DNA of 64,000 bases from Micropterus salmoides (Eukaryota > Chordata > Actinopteri > Centrarchiformes > Centrarchidae), in the NCBI RefSeq assembly GCF_014851395.1, contig NW_024044459.1:19974664-20038663 (forward strand), in the 5' to 3' direction. Below the pieces are notes generated by a model. That model worked only from the letters and a program-made list of their open reading frames with translations, had not been told where the DNA came from and did no database searches. Of this stretch, positions 1 to 14,235 are shown piece after piece. The number at the start of each line of letters is the position of its first letter. Position 1 is the first letter of the stretch. A program made the translations under genes and the position numbers.

Positions 1-1428
1 ACATGTCAGAGCGTACAGTATTTACAAAGGGATTGAAGTGGGTTTGGGGCAGCAATGATTCAGGAGAATGGCCCCAGGGTCTGACAGGATGTTGGGGGAT
101 GTGTCATTTTTCCTTGACTCCCTTGGTGACGAGCAGAGACATAAAGAAATCCTTTTACACACAGAGAGATATACACACTGGCCCACATACACACTCTCAG
201 CCATTCACTCACATATATAGCCTACACACATCAGTGTTATACACCCATAAAAACGGTTGTTTGGCAGAGTAGTGAGTAGATGAGCTCAGAGGAAGTATCT
301 GTCTGTCTTTTTTTCCCCCTCTGTTTTGGACTTGAGCTGCAGCATGTTAATGCAGACTACATCAAACACTCACTGGAGCCCTACATCTCGCTGTTTCACT
401 CAGCTTTAAGGGCAGAACAAGAACTTGTCTGTCACTGCTCTTAATTCATTGTCTCCCTGGGGCAAAACGAGCGCTGACAGACATAAATGGCAGAAATGAA
501 TATCGTAAGATCACAGTCATGGGTGGCGGTGGTGGTGGCGGTGGAGGGATGGAGATGTAGGGAAAGAACGAAAGAGGAGAAATGTAGGAGAAAGGGTCAA
601 GATGGGAGGGTGAATGAAACTACATGTGAGAAAGAGAGATGAAGGAATGCATGGGTACGTCCCTGTGTCCCTCACTGCTGACAGTCAGTATATTATACTG
701 GGCTGACCACCTGCTCTGAGCCTGCAGTACACCGTCCATAAAGCTACAGCAGATGGACACAATAAAATGCACCGTGACCAGCAGCTATGCACTCATGTGT
801 GTGTGTTTGTCCATTACAGCAGATATATGAAAATATGCCTACACTCACACACACCACAGCCCCCCACCATGTCCCGGCGGCAATGCCAGTAATATGTGAT
901 ACTCTATAGGTCTGATGTCTTCGTGTCTTCTCCCCATGCCCTTCCACAGTGCTGTAAGCCTATCAGCCAGTTAGCCAGCAAGGAATGTGGCTGTCAACTC
1001 ATATAACAAGCGATACTCACACATGTTCTTCCCCTGACTTCACCGCTCTCTCTGTCTCCTTAGCCATCTCTCTACCTCAGTGCTAGTATTTTGGGGGTTG
1101 CATTGCTTCTTCTCACAGTATCATGTTATTAACGTCTCAGAAGGTGTTACAACCAAATCAGAGTAGAGCAAGAACGTGAAACAAGATCCAAGATTTTAGA
1201 GGGTAACTCCGGGGTTTGTTACAGTTTGCCCCTGCCCCCGATCTAGGAACATGGCAGCAACTTTGCCACAACTAGGAAAACACAGAATGAATACTATAGG
1301 CAGATAATGCAGGTTTTTAACAAACTCCCAGATCAGCTTTTTTGGAAGAAAACAAGGGCGAACTATAAAATGATTACCCCACATGTCCATACAATCTACT
1401 TACTGGTTTAAATATAACTTACCGTTTT

Positions 1429-1431
<3 letters not shown>

Positions 1432-1473
<42 letters not shown>
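1432..1473. repeat. (CA)n microsatellite
   Basis: About 21 uninterrupted CA units in intron 1. It is the longest pure dinucleotide CA run in the window and probably polymorphic. Confidence 0.97.
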
Positions 1474-1474
<1 letters not shown>

Positions 1475-2278
1475 CTTGACTATACAAAACGGGATTATTA
1501 CCAATATTTATATTGTATTGTAATAAACTGAAATGTATCCTTTAAATGTATCCTCTCTCCATTTTTTGACATGTGATCTCTTTGAGCAGTCTTTGAGCGC
1601 AGTTATAGCCAAAGTCGTTGTTGCTTTGTTTGTGCGATTGTTAGATTGTTAGAGAGAAAAAGTCTGTTGTGTATTATGAGCTGTAATATGAGAATCCCTG
1701 AAAGTGGTATTGTCATTTCTTGCCAGTCACTCAGACAAAAAGAAAAATGTCTTCCATCTCCAGGTCCCAAAGAAAAGAGAACTGCTGAAATGGCGGTCTG
1801 GTGAGGAATTTAATTTTACAGTCAAGATGATTGTGGAGTGGAAATATTGGATGCAGTTATCTGTTCCTCACCCTTCTTCTCGCTCTCCATTACGCCTTTG
1901 CCATCAGTAATTTCAAGGTGAATACCTCTCTGGATAGAAGGCCAAGACCTTTTCTGACTGCTGTTAAGAACAAGCATGATCAATTGCAACAGCCTCTCTC
2001 TATCTTTCAATTTGTTCTCTTCCTTTCTGCTCTCCTCTCTCTTTCCTCCTCAAACCCAAACCTATCATCTGTTATTAGACAACTGCACAAACTATAGTGA
2101 GATGTTTGCAATGTGCGTTTGTGGCGTATGTGTTGAATGGTCTTCAACTGGCCTTTGTACGTATGTGTGCTCAAGTCGGGGGTTCAGTCAGAGTTCATCT
2201 CGTCTTGGCTAAACGTATTTTCTCTCTGGACCAAAATCAAAAAATGATCTTTTAGTTTAGGAACATGCACACATATAC

Positions 2279-2286
<8 letters not shown>

Positions 2287-2315
<29 letters not shown>
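2287..2315. repeat. (CA)n microsatellite
   Basis: About 14 CA units, preceded by an imperfect CATA/TATA run. Confidence 0.95.
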
Positions 2316-2316
<1 letters not shown>

Positions 2317-3306
2317 CCGCATAAGCATACACACGCTCAACAGAATATCACAGGTTTTGCCTTTTAAGGTCCCAGTGCATTTCTAGTTTCTAGGTTTCTG
2401 TGATTTGATTTATCAGGCAATGGAACACTGCCTGAGGATATTGAATTGAAAATATATCAGATATATGAATTTCAACAGGGAGAGGTGAAATAATGTAAAG
2501 AGATCTGATTTGGGGTCACAAGTGAGACTGGGCAGAGCGAGAAACTCAGGGAGGCGGAAAAATCAAGGAAGAGAAGGGGCATGAGCGAGAAAATACAGAG
2601 AGCAGAGGTAAAAAGAGGTACAGACAAACAAAGATGATCTTTTATACTCCGGTAGAGGGGGCTTTGCCTTTGTAATAATAACAGCTGTCAGCAGTGTGTA
2701 AGCACTACAGTCTTGTCAAAGTATCTGCATCTAAAGAACATGAAGCAGGATTGTTTCAGGCACTTCTTTTTTATATATAAAAAAGTTCACCCTCTTTACA
2801 GTATTTTGTCACATTCATTCATCAATTTTCCACCAAGTCAAAATGTTGTCACAACAGTTTTGCAGTGACACCAATGACAATCTCTCTAACAATATGTGTT
2901 GTGGAGAAAAAAAACATAGGAGATACAAGACAAGTATTGTGAGAAAAGTGAGTATCTCTTCCCATACATGGCAGGATTCACTCTCCGACTATCCTTCTGG
3001 GTCACACCTTTGAGAAGTGGTATATACAGCAAGGCACTATCACGGCAGCACTTGAAAAGTCCCTCTTTCTATTGAATCTCACTTATTCAACTGGTTAGAT
3101 GACTTGGATTGCTCTCTGCCTCTTCCTGCCACTGAGCTCTTGGTCTCCTCCTTTTCTGTCTTTCTCTTTCACTCAGGTTAGCTATCTCTCCCTGTCCTTC
3201 TTGCTTTCTGTCTGCAGCCACTGGTGCACAGCTCAGAGAAGTGGCTGATGGGAGTTCATTGGGTACAGTGTGTGCGTGCGTGCAGGGCCCAAGCGTGTAA
3301 GTGGAG

Positions 3307-3359
3307 TTGTGTGTGTGTGTGTTTGTCTCCCTGTGAGTGTGTGTGTGTGTGTGTGTGTG
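3307..3359. repeat. (GT)n compound microsatellite
   Basis: Two GT runs separated by a short interruption around 3323-3336. It produces spurious open frames rich in Cys-Val on + and Thr-His on -, so no gene should be called here. Confidence 0.95.
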
Positions 3360-5509
3360 CCTGGGTGTATGCACAGCAATGTCACTGGGCTGTGTAATTG
3401 AAATGGAAATGAGCCAATCAGTGACTGCAGTGGTGTGCCACCTTACCCTGCATTCACTTCACTGTTCCAGCTCTCCCAAACTCACTCTCTCTGTTTGTGA
3501 CTGTGTGTGTGTGTGTGTTTATGTATGGGTTTGTGCTGACAATACTTGGCCCTTCAGTTTCAGCCCTGAGGGCCTGAGAAGGCGGTGTGAAAGTGTAATC
3601 AGTTGGTAATAAAGATCTCATCTCATTCTCTCTCACTCACTCAATGACTAACACACACATCTGCACCCACGCTCTGTGTCCAGCTGATTTCCCTGGCTTT
3701 GTGTTGTGACCCGAAGCTCACTGGGACAGCTGTGGCCTTACAAAGACACGTAATTATCACCATTTGACAATTAGCTACCCATCCAACTTTGCTCCTTAAT
3801 TATCTATATTATTGCTAAAAGGCCGCCGCTGCCACTCTCTGCTGCTACTCTTGTCTCACAAGAACGGGGAAAAAATTGTTGCTCGTGATGTTGCCATTAG
3901 TATGTCATAAAGTAGGGAGTGGTGGCTGGGTGGAGCGTGTGCATGTGTGTGGCAATGGGGGAATTTCGACGGCAACTCAGCGCCAAGTCTGTCTGGACAA
4001 TGTCTTATGTGAATTGTAACAGCTTTTAGCTCCATTCTCAGGAACATTAATGTAAGGAAACCTGTATGCTATTACTTTGAGGATTCTGGAGTGTGGCAAC
4101 AAAATGTTATTATAACATAACTATTTAAAGCACCTATTAAATTGATTTTAAAATGCATTGTATATTGGGAAATTAAGTTAGCTTTTACTCTATTAACTTA
4201 TGTGTCTGCCTATCATATGCAATTTCACAATTGATTTGAATTTTTAAACCTTTTATAATAACTTTGATTTAGAGACAATTCTCTTTCATTTTAAACAGTG
4301 TGTTACCTAAAAATTATATAGGTCCAACCCATAGAGCAGCACGTCACGTGTTGCACATTGCTACCACCTTCTTTTGTGTCAGTAACAGCAGGGGAGTCAT
4401 TTATTTAGCATTTAAAGACAGAATTAACATGTAATTGCACTTTATAAGTGATCACTTTATTAATTGATTTTCCATATACTCTCAGAAAATCTATAATTAT
4501 TATGGAAGCACACTTCTGACACACACATTTTCCCTGCAGCTTTAATTGACATTTTCATTTGTGCCCACTGGGTTAGTTGTTCCTCCAGTATATTTGCAAT
4601 TACTCTCCTCTATTGACCCTGATGTTACTACATCTCTCCTGCCTATATTTCACTCTTTGCGATTCTAACAGAGCACAGCCTTGATTTGCATCCCATCGGT
4701 GCAACCTCTTGGTGCTTGTGTGTCCTACACGGAGGCTGAACAACACATGTCCATTTCGTGGTAAAGGATGTTTTCCCTCTTTCTGCTGAAAAGTGGGGAC
4801 TGTTTATATAACAGCAGCAGCCGATTAAAGCTGCCATCGCTATAAACAAGACACCAGCCGCATCTAAAACTCCCACATTAGTCCCCTGATAACAGGGTTT
4901 TTATAAGGACAATAAACACAGCTTTCTACAAAACACAAGGAGTTTTCCGGGAGCCATTGTGATGATAATCCCGCACTGAATAGACAAAAACGTACAACTT
5001 TGGCTGCACATGCAGTCATGTCATGCACATACAGTTTAACTAGAATCTCCTTTAATGATAAATGCATGGTTGAATAACTTCTGCAAAGACTTGGATTCAC
5101 TGGTAGCCCGGCAATACTAACTACATTATTCAGTCTTGCTGCCTCTGCTTTGTATTACCTCACCTTTTTTTGGAACCAGGTCCTTTCTCTCTCTCTTTCT
5201 CACCCTGTCTGTTTGTCACCCTCAGTCTCTTTCTCACTCTGTGCCATTAGCAGCTTCTGGCTGTCTCACTGCTGTTCCTTTGCCAGTGTGCCAGGGAGCT
5301 CACTGAACAGATAACACAAACCTAATGTATGTGCGTGGAGGTGTGTGCCGGGTGTGTGTTTGTGTGAGTGTGTAACATGTTACAAATGCCTGTCCTGTCC
5401 CTTTTTACGTGCTCACTCACCCAAACATCCTCTGCTTCATTTGCAGTCAGGGCCACAAGCCACTATTCTGACTGCTGAGGCAGGGAGAGAAGGGCAGCTG
5501 AAACATCAT

Positions 5510-5579
5510 ACACACACACACACACACACTCATTCTCATTCTTTCTCTCTCTCTCATACACACAAACACACACACACAG
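5510..5579. repeat. Interrupted (CA)n/(CT)n microsatellite
   Basis: CA runs at both ends flank a short CT-rich interruption. The open frame across it is low-complexity Thr-His sequence. Confidence 0.9.
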
Positions 5580-5811
5580 ACGCTGGGACGAGAGCGGATG
5601 GGAGGATGTGACCATTAAGTCAGTGACATTTTAAAGCACTGAGGCTGATGCATGGCTCTTCCTGGACCTCCACAGACATGTTTTAAATGAGATGTTACAG
5701 ATGAGCTACTCCATGCCTTGGCTGTAAACAGCCTCACATTGGTATTTACCCTACATGGGTAAACACAGAAAAGCAACATTTCATGCTAGCTCAAACTTAT
5801 GCACACGTGCG

Positions 5812-5838
5812 CACACACACACACACACACACACACAC
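5812..5838. repeat. (CA)n microsatellite
   Basis: About 13 CA units in intron 1. Confidence 0.95.
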
Positions 5839-6470
5839 CAGACCCACATAGCAGACCCACATGATCACAGTAATGAGAAATGGCTGTGGTTTGATTTGTC
5901 GCATGATTGTTACATTAATCAATTGATTATACCGACATGAATTAAGTGACAAGTGAAGGAGCCAAAACCAGATTTTTCTCAAATCGCTATTTGATCTTCA
6001 AAATAACTGGCCTGGTTTACACTGTTATTGTAATTCTGGGTAGTTTGTCTAGACATACTGCAGACTGAAGTAAATGCAGCCAAAGAGGACAAGCGTTTTC
6101 AGTGTATATACAGAGATTTGATCTTAGAAAATCCAGCCTTTAGATTCAGAATTCAAATATCACATTGGAATAACGAGCAAAGCTTGTTGTTCTGAATAGA
6201 GATAGCAAATAAGTGGGTGGAAAGAGAGCGACAAGGTGAAAAGGAGGATGAGAAAGAGAAAAGTACTGACATTTTTACACCATTGTGCAGCGTAGTATTT
6301 TCATCAGCATCTAAGATGTCTGAGGCATTTAATGCCAATCAAACAAAATAAAATTTTTTCCTCACTGGTATTTATGACCAACTGCAAAAAGCCTCCTTTG
6401 CCAAACATGTCGCTTCCTGTACAAATCTTTAAGACACAATGGGCATTTTGTGCATGAGAGCTGAAAAGTA

Positions 6471-6780
6471 AAGTAAATTTTTTTATATAGCCAAGTATCA
6501 TAAATCTCTCTCTCTCAAATTTGCCTCCAGAGGCTTTACAATCTGCACAGCATACGTTGACACCCTCTATCCTTAGACCCTCGATTCAGATAAGGAAACC
6601 AATAGCTGCCGTGTGTACAGAATAGACCAACAGAGTAAAATTACAGTGTGGACAATCAGGATGACAATGACATTGTAATCATACATGAAGAATATGGAGC
6701 CCGGACGTCTACCATCTTCCAGGTGTCGCCAGATAGATAGGACCTGAGCCACACAAGCTCCTCTAAACCACGGAGGCTTG
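6471..6780 (+). repeat. Dispersed repeat family A, copy 1 (truncated)
   Basis: This stretch shares ordered blocks with 31881-32220: a TATATAGCC-rich start, then TTTGCCTC, then a GCTTTACAATCT/CAGCATAC block, then CCCTCTRTCC and CGATTC, then a GTGTACAGAATAGA-like block. The copies are diverged and this one lacks a middle section around 6593-6600. From general knowledge this resembles an abundant repeat of percomorph genomes. I do not assign it to a superfamily, and the right edge is approximate. Confidence 0.7.
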
Positions 6781-7985
6781 GAAAGAGTACACAAACTACA
6801 CCAACACACAAGGCTGCATGGTGAGAGAAAAAGGTCACTATGCTGTGTGTGTACTGCTTCAGTATGTTAATCCTGAGGCTCCACAGTCCTCAGGATAAAA
6901 TTATTTTAGCCTGTTATACGCTCTGCCCCTTGTGCTTTCTGGGGCTTGAGGAGCCCTTCTTATAGACAGCAGTGGCGGGTTTTCAATTAAAAGTTTTGTC
7001 GAAACTCTTGTCAGGTTGTGCTCTTATAACATTAAAGACTGGGTCTCAATTAAAAGCTCACACCACCTGGCTTCTGGGTAAAATGAGTCAGTGGTACCAG
7101 CTGTGTGTGTGTGTGATTGTGTCACTCTTACAGTGCTTCAAGTGTGTGCTAAATTGAGGGCATCCCTAGCAAGTTTACAGGTGTTCAGTGTTTTCTCTGT
7201 GACCCCAGGGTTAGGGTCATATCATCCTAGACCCAGCCAGAGACTCACAACACAGGAATTGCTGTCCAATTTTGGTAGCTGTGAAAATTGTACAGGAGAG
7301 AGACCTATTTTGTGGGCAACAGAGAAGGAATTACACACGTGTGTGTCTGTGTGTGTGTGTTTGTGACAGTGTATGGCCTTTTAATGAATCTGCCTGTATA
7401 TGTTGAAGCCCTCTGACCCTGTGTGGCCTGTTCTAGATCATTGCAGCTGTAAAGATGCCTCACTGCACAGCCCTCAGAGACAGCCAGGCTCTGTATTTTT
7501 CCTATGCTGACATTTACTATCTGGTCCATCCTGTATCCTCATGATCATTTCTACTTTGCACACAGCCCGAGGTTGTCTGTCTGTAGACACTTGACTTGTT
7601 TTGAAGACCCAAAACTGTTTTCTTGTAAGCATATTTTCTCTGACTTGGATACTTCAGTTTGCTATCATTCGGAAGGCAGATGTGTGTACATGTGAGTAAA
7701 TATCTGTTGCAATGATAGATTTACATTAACCAACCCGCCCAAATTTATTGAGGTCTGAAGATGAGAGCACTCGTGCTTATAAATTTCCACACAACAGTAA
7801 ACGAGTGCAGAGAGATCCAACCTGCACTCTCTGCATATGTGCTGAATTAAAACCAACTTTTTTCCATATTAACTGAAGGAATGTACTAATATTATACTTA
7901 AGTAACGTTTTAAGTGCATACACATCATTTTACATCAAGTGGTCTGAACTTATGCCTATACTTCATGTAAATAGCAAGAAGTTAA

Positions 7986-8501
<516 letters not shown>

Positions 8502-8597
8502 TAGTTTCTAACTTACCAATTCAGGACAAAAATGTATTATCATAGGATAAGGTTTATCACTCAGAATAGTGTTGTATTGATTGGCAGTGACCCTTCA

Positions 8598-8605
8598 ATA
8601 TAAAG
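8598..8605. repeat. 8-bp target-site duplication, left copy
   Basis: The octamer ATATAAAG directly precedes the left end of the hAT element. It is repeated exactly at 9478-9485. Confidence 0.93.
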
Positions 8606-9477
8606 CAGAGGTCACTAATAGGCGGACCGCGGTCCGGATCCGGACCCAGCCGCCGTCCTCTCCGGACCGCCGACCTACAGCCCATTTATTATTGAGACTT
8701 ACTACCTGGTGACGGAGCGTTTCTATTTTAACCCGCGCAGCTTTTCTAGCATTTACTGTACTGGTTTAGAGGACCAGGAAACTCACAGACCAATCGCATG
8801 TGCTCCAATCGTCTCATGTGACACTGCTCAGCCAATCAAATCTGTGCATACCGCTTGCGAGTCGAGTCCGCGAGATTCACCAGAGACGTTTTGGAAACAC
8901 ACCCGAATTGAGGAGATGAAAGGGAAAAGAGATTTCACATGACTTTTAATCAAGAATGTACAGATTTTTACATGTACTTTCCTCCCACGGGCAGTTCAAA
9001 ACCAGAATATCTCATAGATCTCCAATATGCTAGCTGGAGCTCACGTTTCTCACTGAACAACAGAAAGTAGGAAAGTGGTAGCTCTGTAAGAGGAAATGAA
9101 AGAGAAGAGGAGGCATTACAGCTGTTCATTTGTTATGATGTGTTGAGTGTTTATTATAAAATTGGTTAAGACTACACTTCATCACTTCAAGCTACACTTT
9201 TTATTACATTTTTTCTAAAAATTAGGCACTTTAGTTTACTTAAATTTAGAATTTATTATTTGAATAGTTATTATTTATTATCCCTCCAGTTTGATGTGAA
9301 AACTGACTGAAATATTATTTGATTTGACAGTCTGTTGTTGACTAAAAACATGTGTTGATACAACTATAGGTTATAGTACTGAATGATAACGCAAGTTCGT
9401 CGTTTTGATGTTCCGGACCTTTGCTTCAGGAAATTTTCTCTAACTAGACCTCTTTGAAATCTAATTGAATACCCCTG
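8606..9477 (+). mobile_element. Non-autonomous hAT DNA transposon (872 bp)
   Basis: The element is bounded by perfect 8-bp duplications (ATATAAAG at 8598-8605 and 9478-9485). Its ends are imperfect inverted repeats of hAT type: left CAGAGGTCACTAATAGG, and right, read on the - strand, CAGGGGTATTCAATTAG. An 8-bp duplication with CAGNGGT-like termini is the hAT hallmark. The left end is strikingly GC-rich (CGGACC/GGTCCGG blocks, 8622-8670) against AT-rich surroundings. No transposase-length frame remains; the longest open stretch (8709-8942) matches nothing I recognise. I infer an internal-deletion derivative mobilised in trans. The exact duplication suggests a fairly recent insertion. Confidence 0.9.
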
Positions 9478-9485
9478 ATATAAAG
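9478..9485. repeat. 8-bp target-site duplication, right copy
   Basis: This is an exact repeat of ATATAAAG at 8598-8605, directly after the right terminus of the hAT element. Confidence 0.93.
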
Positions 9486-11009
9486 GGCCCCCTCTTATAT
9501 CTGCATTTTTCATGTTTCTTCTGTCCTTTATATTTGCTTTTTCTTAAGTTTTCTTAAGCTGCACAAAAACCCACATGCATTCACAGAAAAATATGAAGCC
9601 AAATAACCTAACTTGACATGAATTACAAACCTAGATGGCCCTTTCCTGACCTAATGCTTTTCTTATAATACAACAGAGCATGAGACACACTCACACACAT
9701 TACCCCTCACCCATGTTTTCACAACTTGAGCACAGAGCTTTAAGAGTGGCATTACAGTGATCCGAGCAGACGCTTTCATGCTCTGCTTTCAGCCAAGCTT
9801 TTCACACTGCTCTCATCACTCGTGGAAAACTCTTCCCTAAAATGGCAATGGAATTCATGGGGGAGTTAAATTGAGACAGTTTGAAAGTTATAGCTCACTT
9901 CCCCTGCCGCACACTACTGTATCCTTCAAAATGGAGTGCCCTCCTCTCTACATTTTGTTATGCTGCTATTCAGCTCGCGTTGGATGTCAAGTTGTCTGCT
10001 TCTTGGCATAGGAACTGAGCCTAACTGAGTTCATCTGAAGTTGAAGCCCCTGGGAAATTAGGTTTTATCAAAGCAAGGTGATAGAGTGGAATTGAGTTGA
10101 GTTTGTCCTCCCACCACAGACTATTCGCACATGGGAGACGGAGGAGTCACTGTCTGTGGGCGCAGTCATCGCCACTCGCTCAAAAGACATTTGTCACAGT
10201 GAGACGCTGAAATTACAAAATAGAAAGCACAGTTATGTTCTCATATGGGTGGCATTAGTGCAATATCATGCAGCGTGATGCATTATTGCTTCAGCTGTTG
10301 AAGGAAAAGTTTAAAGGTTTGTGCACTTTGCGAGCTAGTGTATGAGAAAAACTGTACACATTTCTTCCCAGCAAGGGGGTGTCATTTTGACAGCTAACAC
10401 CCTACTGCTAAACGCAGTTGGTTATACTAGTATCTATTTATCTGTAAAATTTGGCCTGGTGTTAATGCAGCTCTAGGTGGCTGTCAAACCCCTGTGTCTA
10501 TGTGTTGTTTCCTTTTCTCAGAGACAGTGTTGAAGAGTCAGGAGTGTAGCTGAGCCGAGCTCTCCATGCTGAGATCTGTTTTCTAAATTGGCACCTTTTT
10601 ATGAAGCAGTTAACCTGACAGCCAGCCAAGACTTCTGTCCTTTATTCACTTCACGTGTTTCGCTCTCTCGCCCTGCCCCATAACACTTTGGAGATGAAGA
10701 AAAAAAAAAAACAGTGCCTCCCTAATGTTTGCTGTTGTTTCTGTGGTGAATAGGTGTTTTCTCTCTCAAGCTTGTCCACAAAACAAATAGCCTCAAATCT
10801 TTTCCAGAGGCCTTTCAGCAACCAGTTGTTTGGCCATTTGTCTGCTCAAAAGTAACCAGATTTGCCTTTGCTTTTATAGTCAATTTGCATTGACAGTCAT
10901 ACTAAATGAGACGAGGGGAAAATGGAAGTCTCGGAAGTTAGGAGCACAGATGGGGGTTAGCGAAGGGTTATACAATTCATCCACTCCCTCAAGTCTCCAT
11001 TTCTAACAT

Positions 11010-11021
11010 CCCCCCCCCCCC
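11010..11021. repeat. Poly-C tract
   Basis: Twelve consecutive C bases in intron 2, likely variable in length. Confidence 0.9.
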
Positions 11022-13800
11022 ATTTCTGTTGAGAGATGCTTGTCCTAAGGGCTGGATTAAATTACACTGCGACCGACAGGGCTTCCATGGAACACATCCA
11101 TTCTGCTGTAGCACGCCATATTGGTTTAGTGGCCCGCGGCTTCATTGGCTATTGAATGATTCTAGCGTATAGCCTCTCTGGCTACTGTGGCGGATATTAA
11201 AGTCATCTACCATGAAGTCGTCCGACATGTGATTTCCCACTGCCAATGTGTCCAGCCTGGATGTCCATAAGTAGCAGCGAAGATGGCTGCTGGACTGGAC
11301 AGTTCTATCATCATCACTACCACCACCACCACCATGAGGGAGTCTTCCTCATCAACTAGTAGTAGAAACATGTAAGACCTTTCAAGTTGCATTGGGTTAC
11401 ATCATTTTTATTCTCCTTTAATCTTAAGAATTCAGTGATAAATACAACTTTTTAACTGAGCATTAAGTAAACAGGCTGCAAAATTAAATCACAACAGGGA
11501 ATTTTTCAAAAGAGTATAACCTAATTACTGTAATTTTCTAAGGGATTACATTTTGGCTTAACATACTATTAATATAAATATTCAGCAGCCAAGATTGTGA
11601 AAAACTTTAGCTCAGACTTGATCATCTTTTATCTTTAATCTTTTTTAAAGAGCAATACTGAAAACCACATAACAACAGAAGCAGGTCTGTTTGGCACCAA
11701 TTGCAACAATCTATGGCATTTAAGTTGTAAGGGGTAAACTTTTCAGGCATAAGTTCCATTTCCTTGGTGTACTGTATGCTTACATGCACAGTTAATTTAC
11801 TTAACAACACCGACCTAGGTCCAACTGCTACAAGTTTTGTGACCTGTTGCAGTCTGTAGTCTCACTAAAACTTTCCTTTTGTGTCTCTATTAAGTGGTAA
11901 AGTGATTGGACTGAGTCATCACTAGGCATATAATAATATTCAGCTTATTAAGTTCTTTTGACTAATGTGTTAACAAAACGTTTCGTAACATTGCTTACAT
12001 AATGCAGCAGAAACAGAGCAACATGGCCATCCCACGTGAGTCCATTTTCCTGCTACCAATATTTGCTCACATCATTTTGGCCTTCATTTGGTTTGTCAAT
12101 TACGTGGCACAATATCCAATGATACACACTAATAAATATATATGTGTATATATAAAGAACTATATCTATATAAAGTTATTATGTATAAAGTTTGCATGAT
12201 ACTCTTAAGCAGTGGTGTGGTGATGGGAAATGGTAAACAGCCCCTTTAAGACAAGATGCATGATGTCAATCATTTGTCCTAGTGAAGTGTTCTTGAGGAA
12301 CATGCTGCCTCTTTAAGGACTGTCACTTTCAGATGACTCGACTGATATTCAGATAATGTCCAGTGTGGAGAGAAACAGTGTTACAGATTCTGGGTTACCT
12401 CAGTCAGAAGTTACAATATACAGTCAGACCCAAGATAGAAAACACGTCTGTTCCCAGAAACAAAGCTGGAAAGGCCTGAATTCATGTTGTTTCTGTAGCA
12501 AAGAAAGCATTGGGCAGGTGAGTTGTTTGTTTTAACAATATTTAGTGTAGTCCTTTTCTCCTGGTCTGCCATGAAGAACTCATTCTTCCTGCTGGAATCT
12601 TTTCAGTGGTATAGTGCCTGCAGTTTGTCAGTGTCTGATAACACCACACTTAATGCTTAATGAAGTGAAGGCACTGTGTAGCTCTTTTTAATGATAATCA
12701 TTATGTTATGTGTCCAGGTTTATTTCTGAGATGTAGAAGCTTATTGAACTATGAAACAGATATTTAACTTCAGACTGTTATTGTGATAACACATTGCCAT
12801 CTACCTTGCAACGATATCCAGTCTCATTATTGTCGCCAACGAGAATAAAGATGGTTGTCAGGTTTGAAGCCATCAGTGAGTACTGCTGTGCAGCCATGAG
12901 TAAACACTGATTAAGCTCTAGGCTCAGGCTAGATATTTTTAGGGACACTATTCAGCATTGGTTCTTCTAACATCTTCAGGTCCACTCTTGACTTGAAGCA
13001 TCACTACATAGATGTCAGTTTTCACACGCTTGTAAACACTATGTTGACTCAAGTTAGCAACCAATGTTCATGACGTCTCCTACTTGAAATTGCCACATAA
13101 ACTAGCCTTGGAAGGCTTATAGAAACCAAGATATCACCTTTGAATGTACTGAAATGAGAGTATTTCAGGTTGTGCACCAGAGGAGTGATATTAAACTGAG
13201 TTTACCCAATTTTCCACTGGACATTACACCACAAATAGTACCTACAACTATTGTCAACATAGCAAATACATTTCTACTGTATAAGGTATGACGATATCTG
13301 CAGCTCAGCACAAAATCAGTGGTCAGACTTTGCCCTTGTATCCAATTTGCCTACATTGTGTGAATCCGTAGTGTAGCATATCTAACAGAGAAAATCGTAT
13401 GCACCATTACTCACTGAAGCTGGACACCTGCACTAAACAGAAACTTCAGTGTGTCCTGAGGAAGAGGTCACTACCCATGAGCACATGAGGCAGAGGTTGC
13501 AGTTGTTAACTGTGAATGGGCTCATGCAGTTGAGATGTAGCAGTATATCATAAAGGGGAAATCATGAAATGCATTATTTCTTTGGTTTTATAGCATTGCT
13601 GCAGAAGTAGTCTTAAGATAAAATATTCATTTACAGTCAATATTTCACTGATTACTCTAGTATTTATTTAGAGTAACCAATGTTTAACAACATGCAGAGC
13701 AGTAGAGACCTTATATATAAACAGTGCTCATACATACAGTATCAGAATATTAATCTTTTCCTCATCTCTAATAACATTCTGTAGCCAAATGACCTGAGGG

Positions 13801-14235
13801 AATGGGGGATGAAAAATCGGCCCTCAGTGATGTGATTGATTAGCTTTCTTGTTTGTAGATGAAAATTAAGCTGTCACATCATATCCCTGCAGAGAAAATG
13901 CCCGTTAATGGTGTTTTCGCCCTATGAGTTTGTTGCGGGTCGAGGGCTGATTTGTTGCATCTCTGATAAAATTAGAGAGAGGAGACAGGGTTCTGCTGTC
14001 ATCTGCTTCAACAACAGAAACAGCTTAATCAACGCTAGCAGGACGGAGGGAGTTTACTCAAATGGAGGTCATAATTCTTCATTTTTGTTAGTGTCAGCCT
14101 CTTCTCTCTGTCTGAGGCAGGTAATTGAAGACATGACAAAAGCTGGAGTCAGTCAGGAGCCTGATCCTTTTGTAAACACCACCCAGCTGTGTTTTCTCAA
14201 CACAAGACAGGGCCGGGAGATTAAAAAAAATTAAC
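13801..14235. promoter_or_regulatory. Candidate conserved non-coding element (intron 2)
   Basis: About 430 bases of moderate GC without simple repeats, with homeodomain-like cores (GATTAGC, TTAATC, GTAATTG). An open frame of 108 codons crosses it but has no recognisable domain and no splice context. I infer a possible intronic enhancer from composition only; no alignment was done. Confidence 0.25.

Noticed and set aside
2763..2960. Resemblance to a teleost repeat with TTCACCCTCTTTACAG-like wording
   Set aside because: Too short and diverged to support without a library search.
3087..3374. Thr-His-rich frame on the - strand
   Set aside because: A product of the GT/CA microsatellite.
8709..8942. 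77-codon frame in intron 2
   Set aside because: It lies entirely within the hAT element, shows no transposase motif and was not called as a gene.
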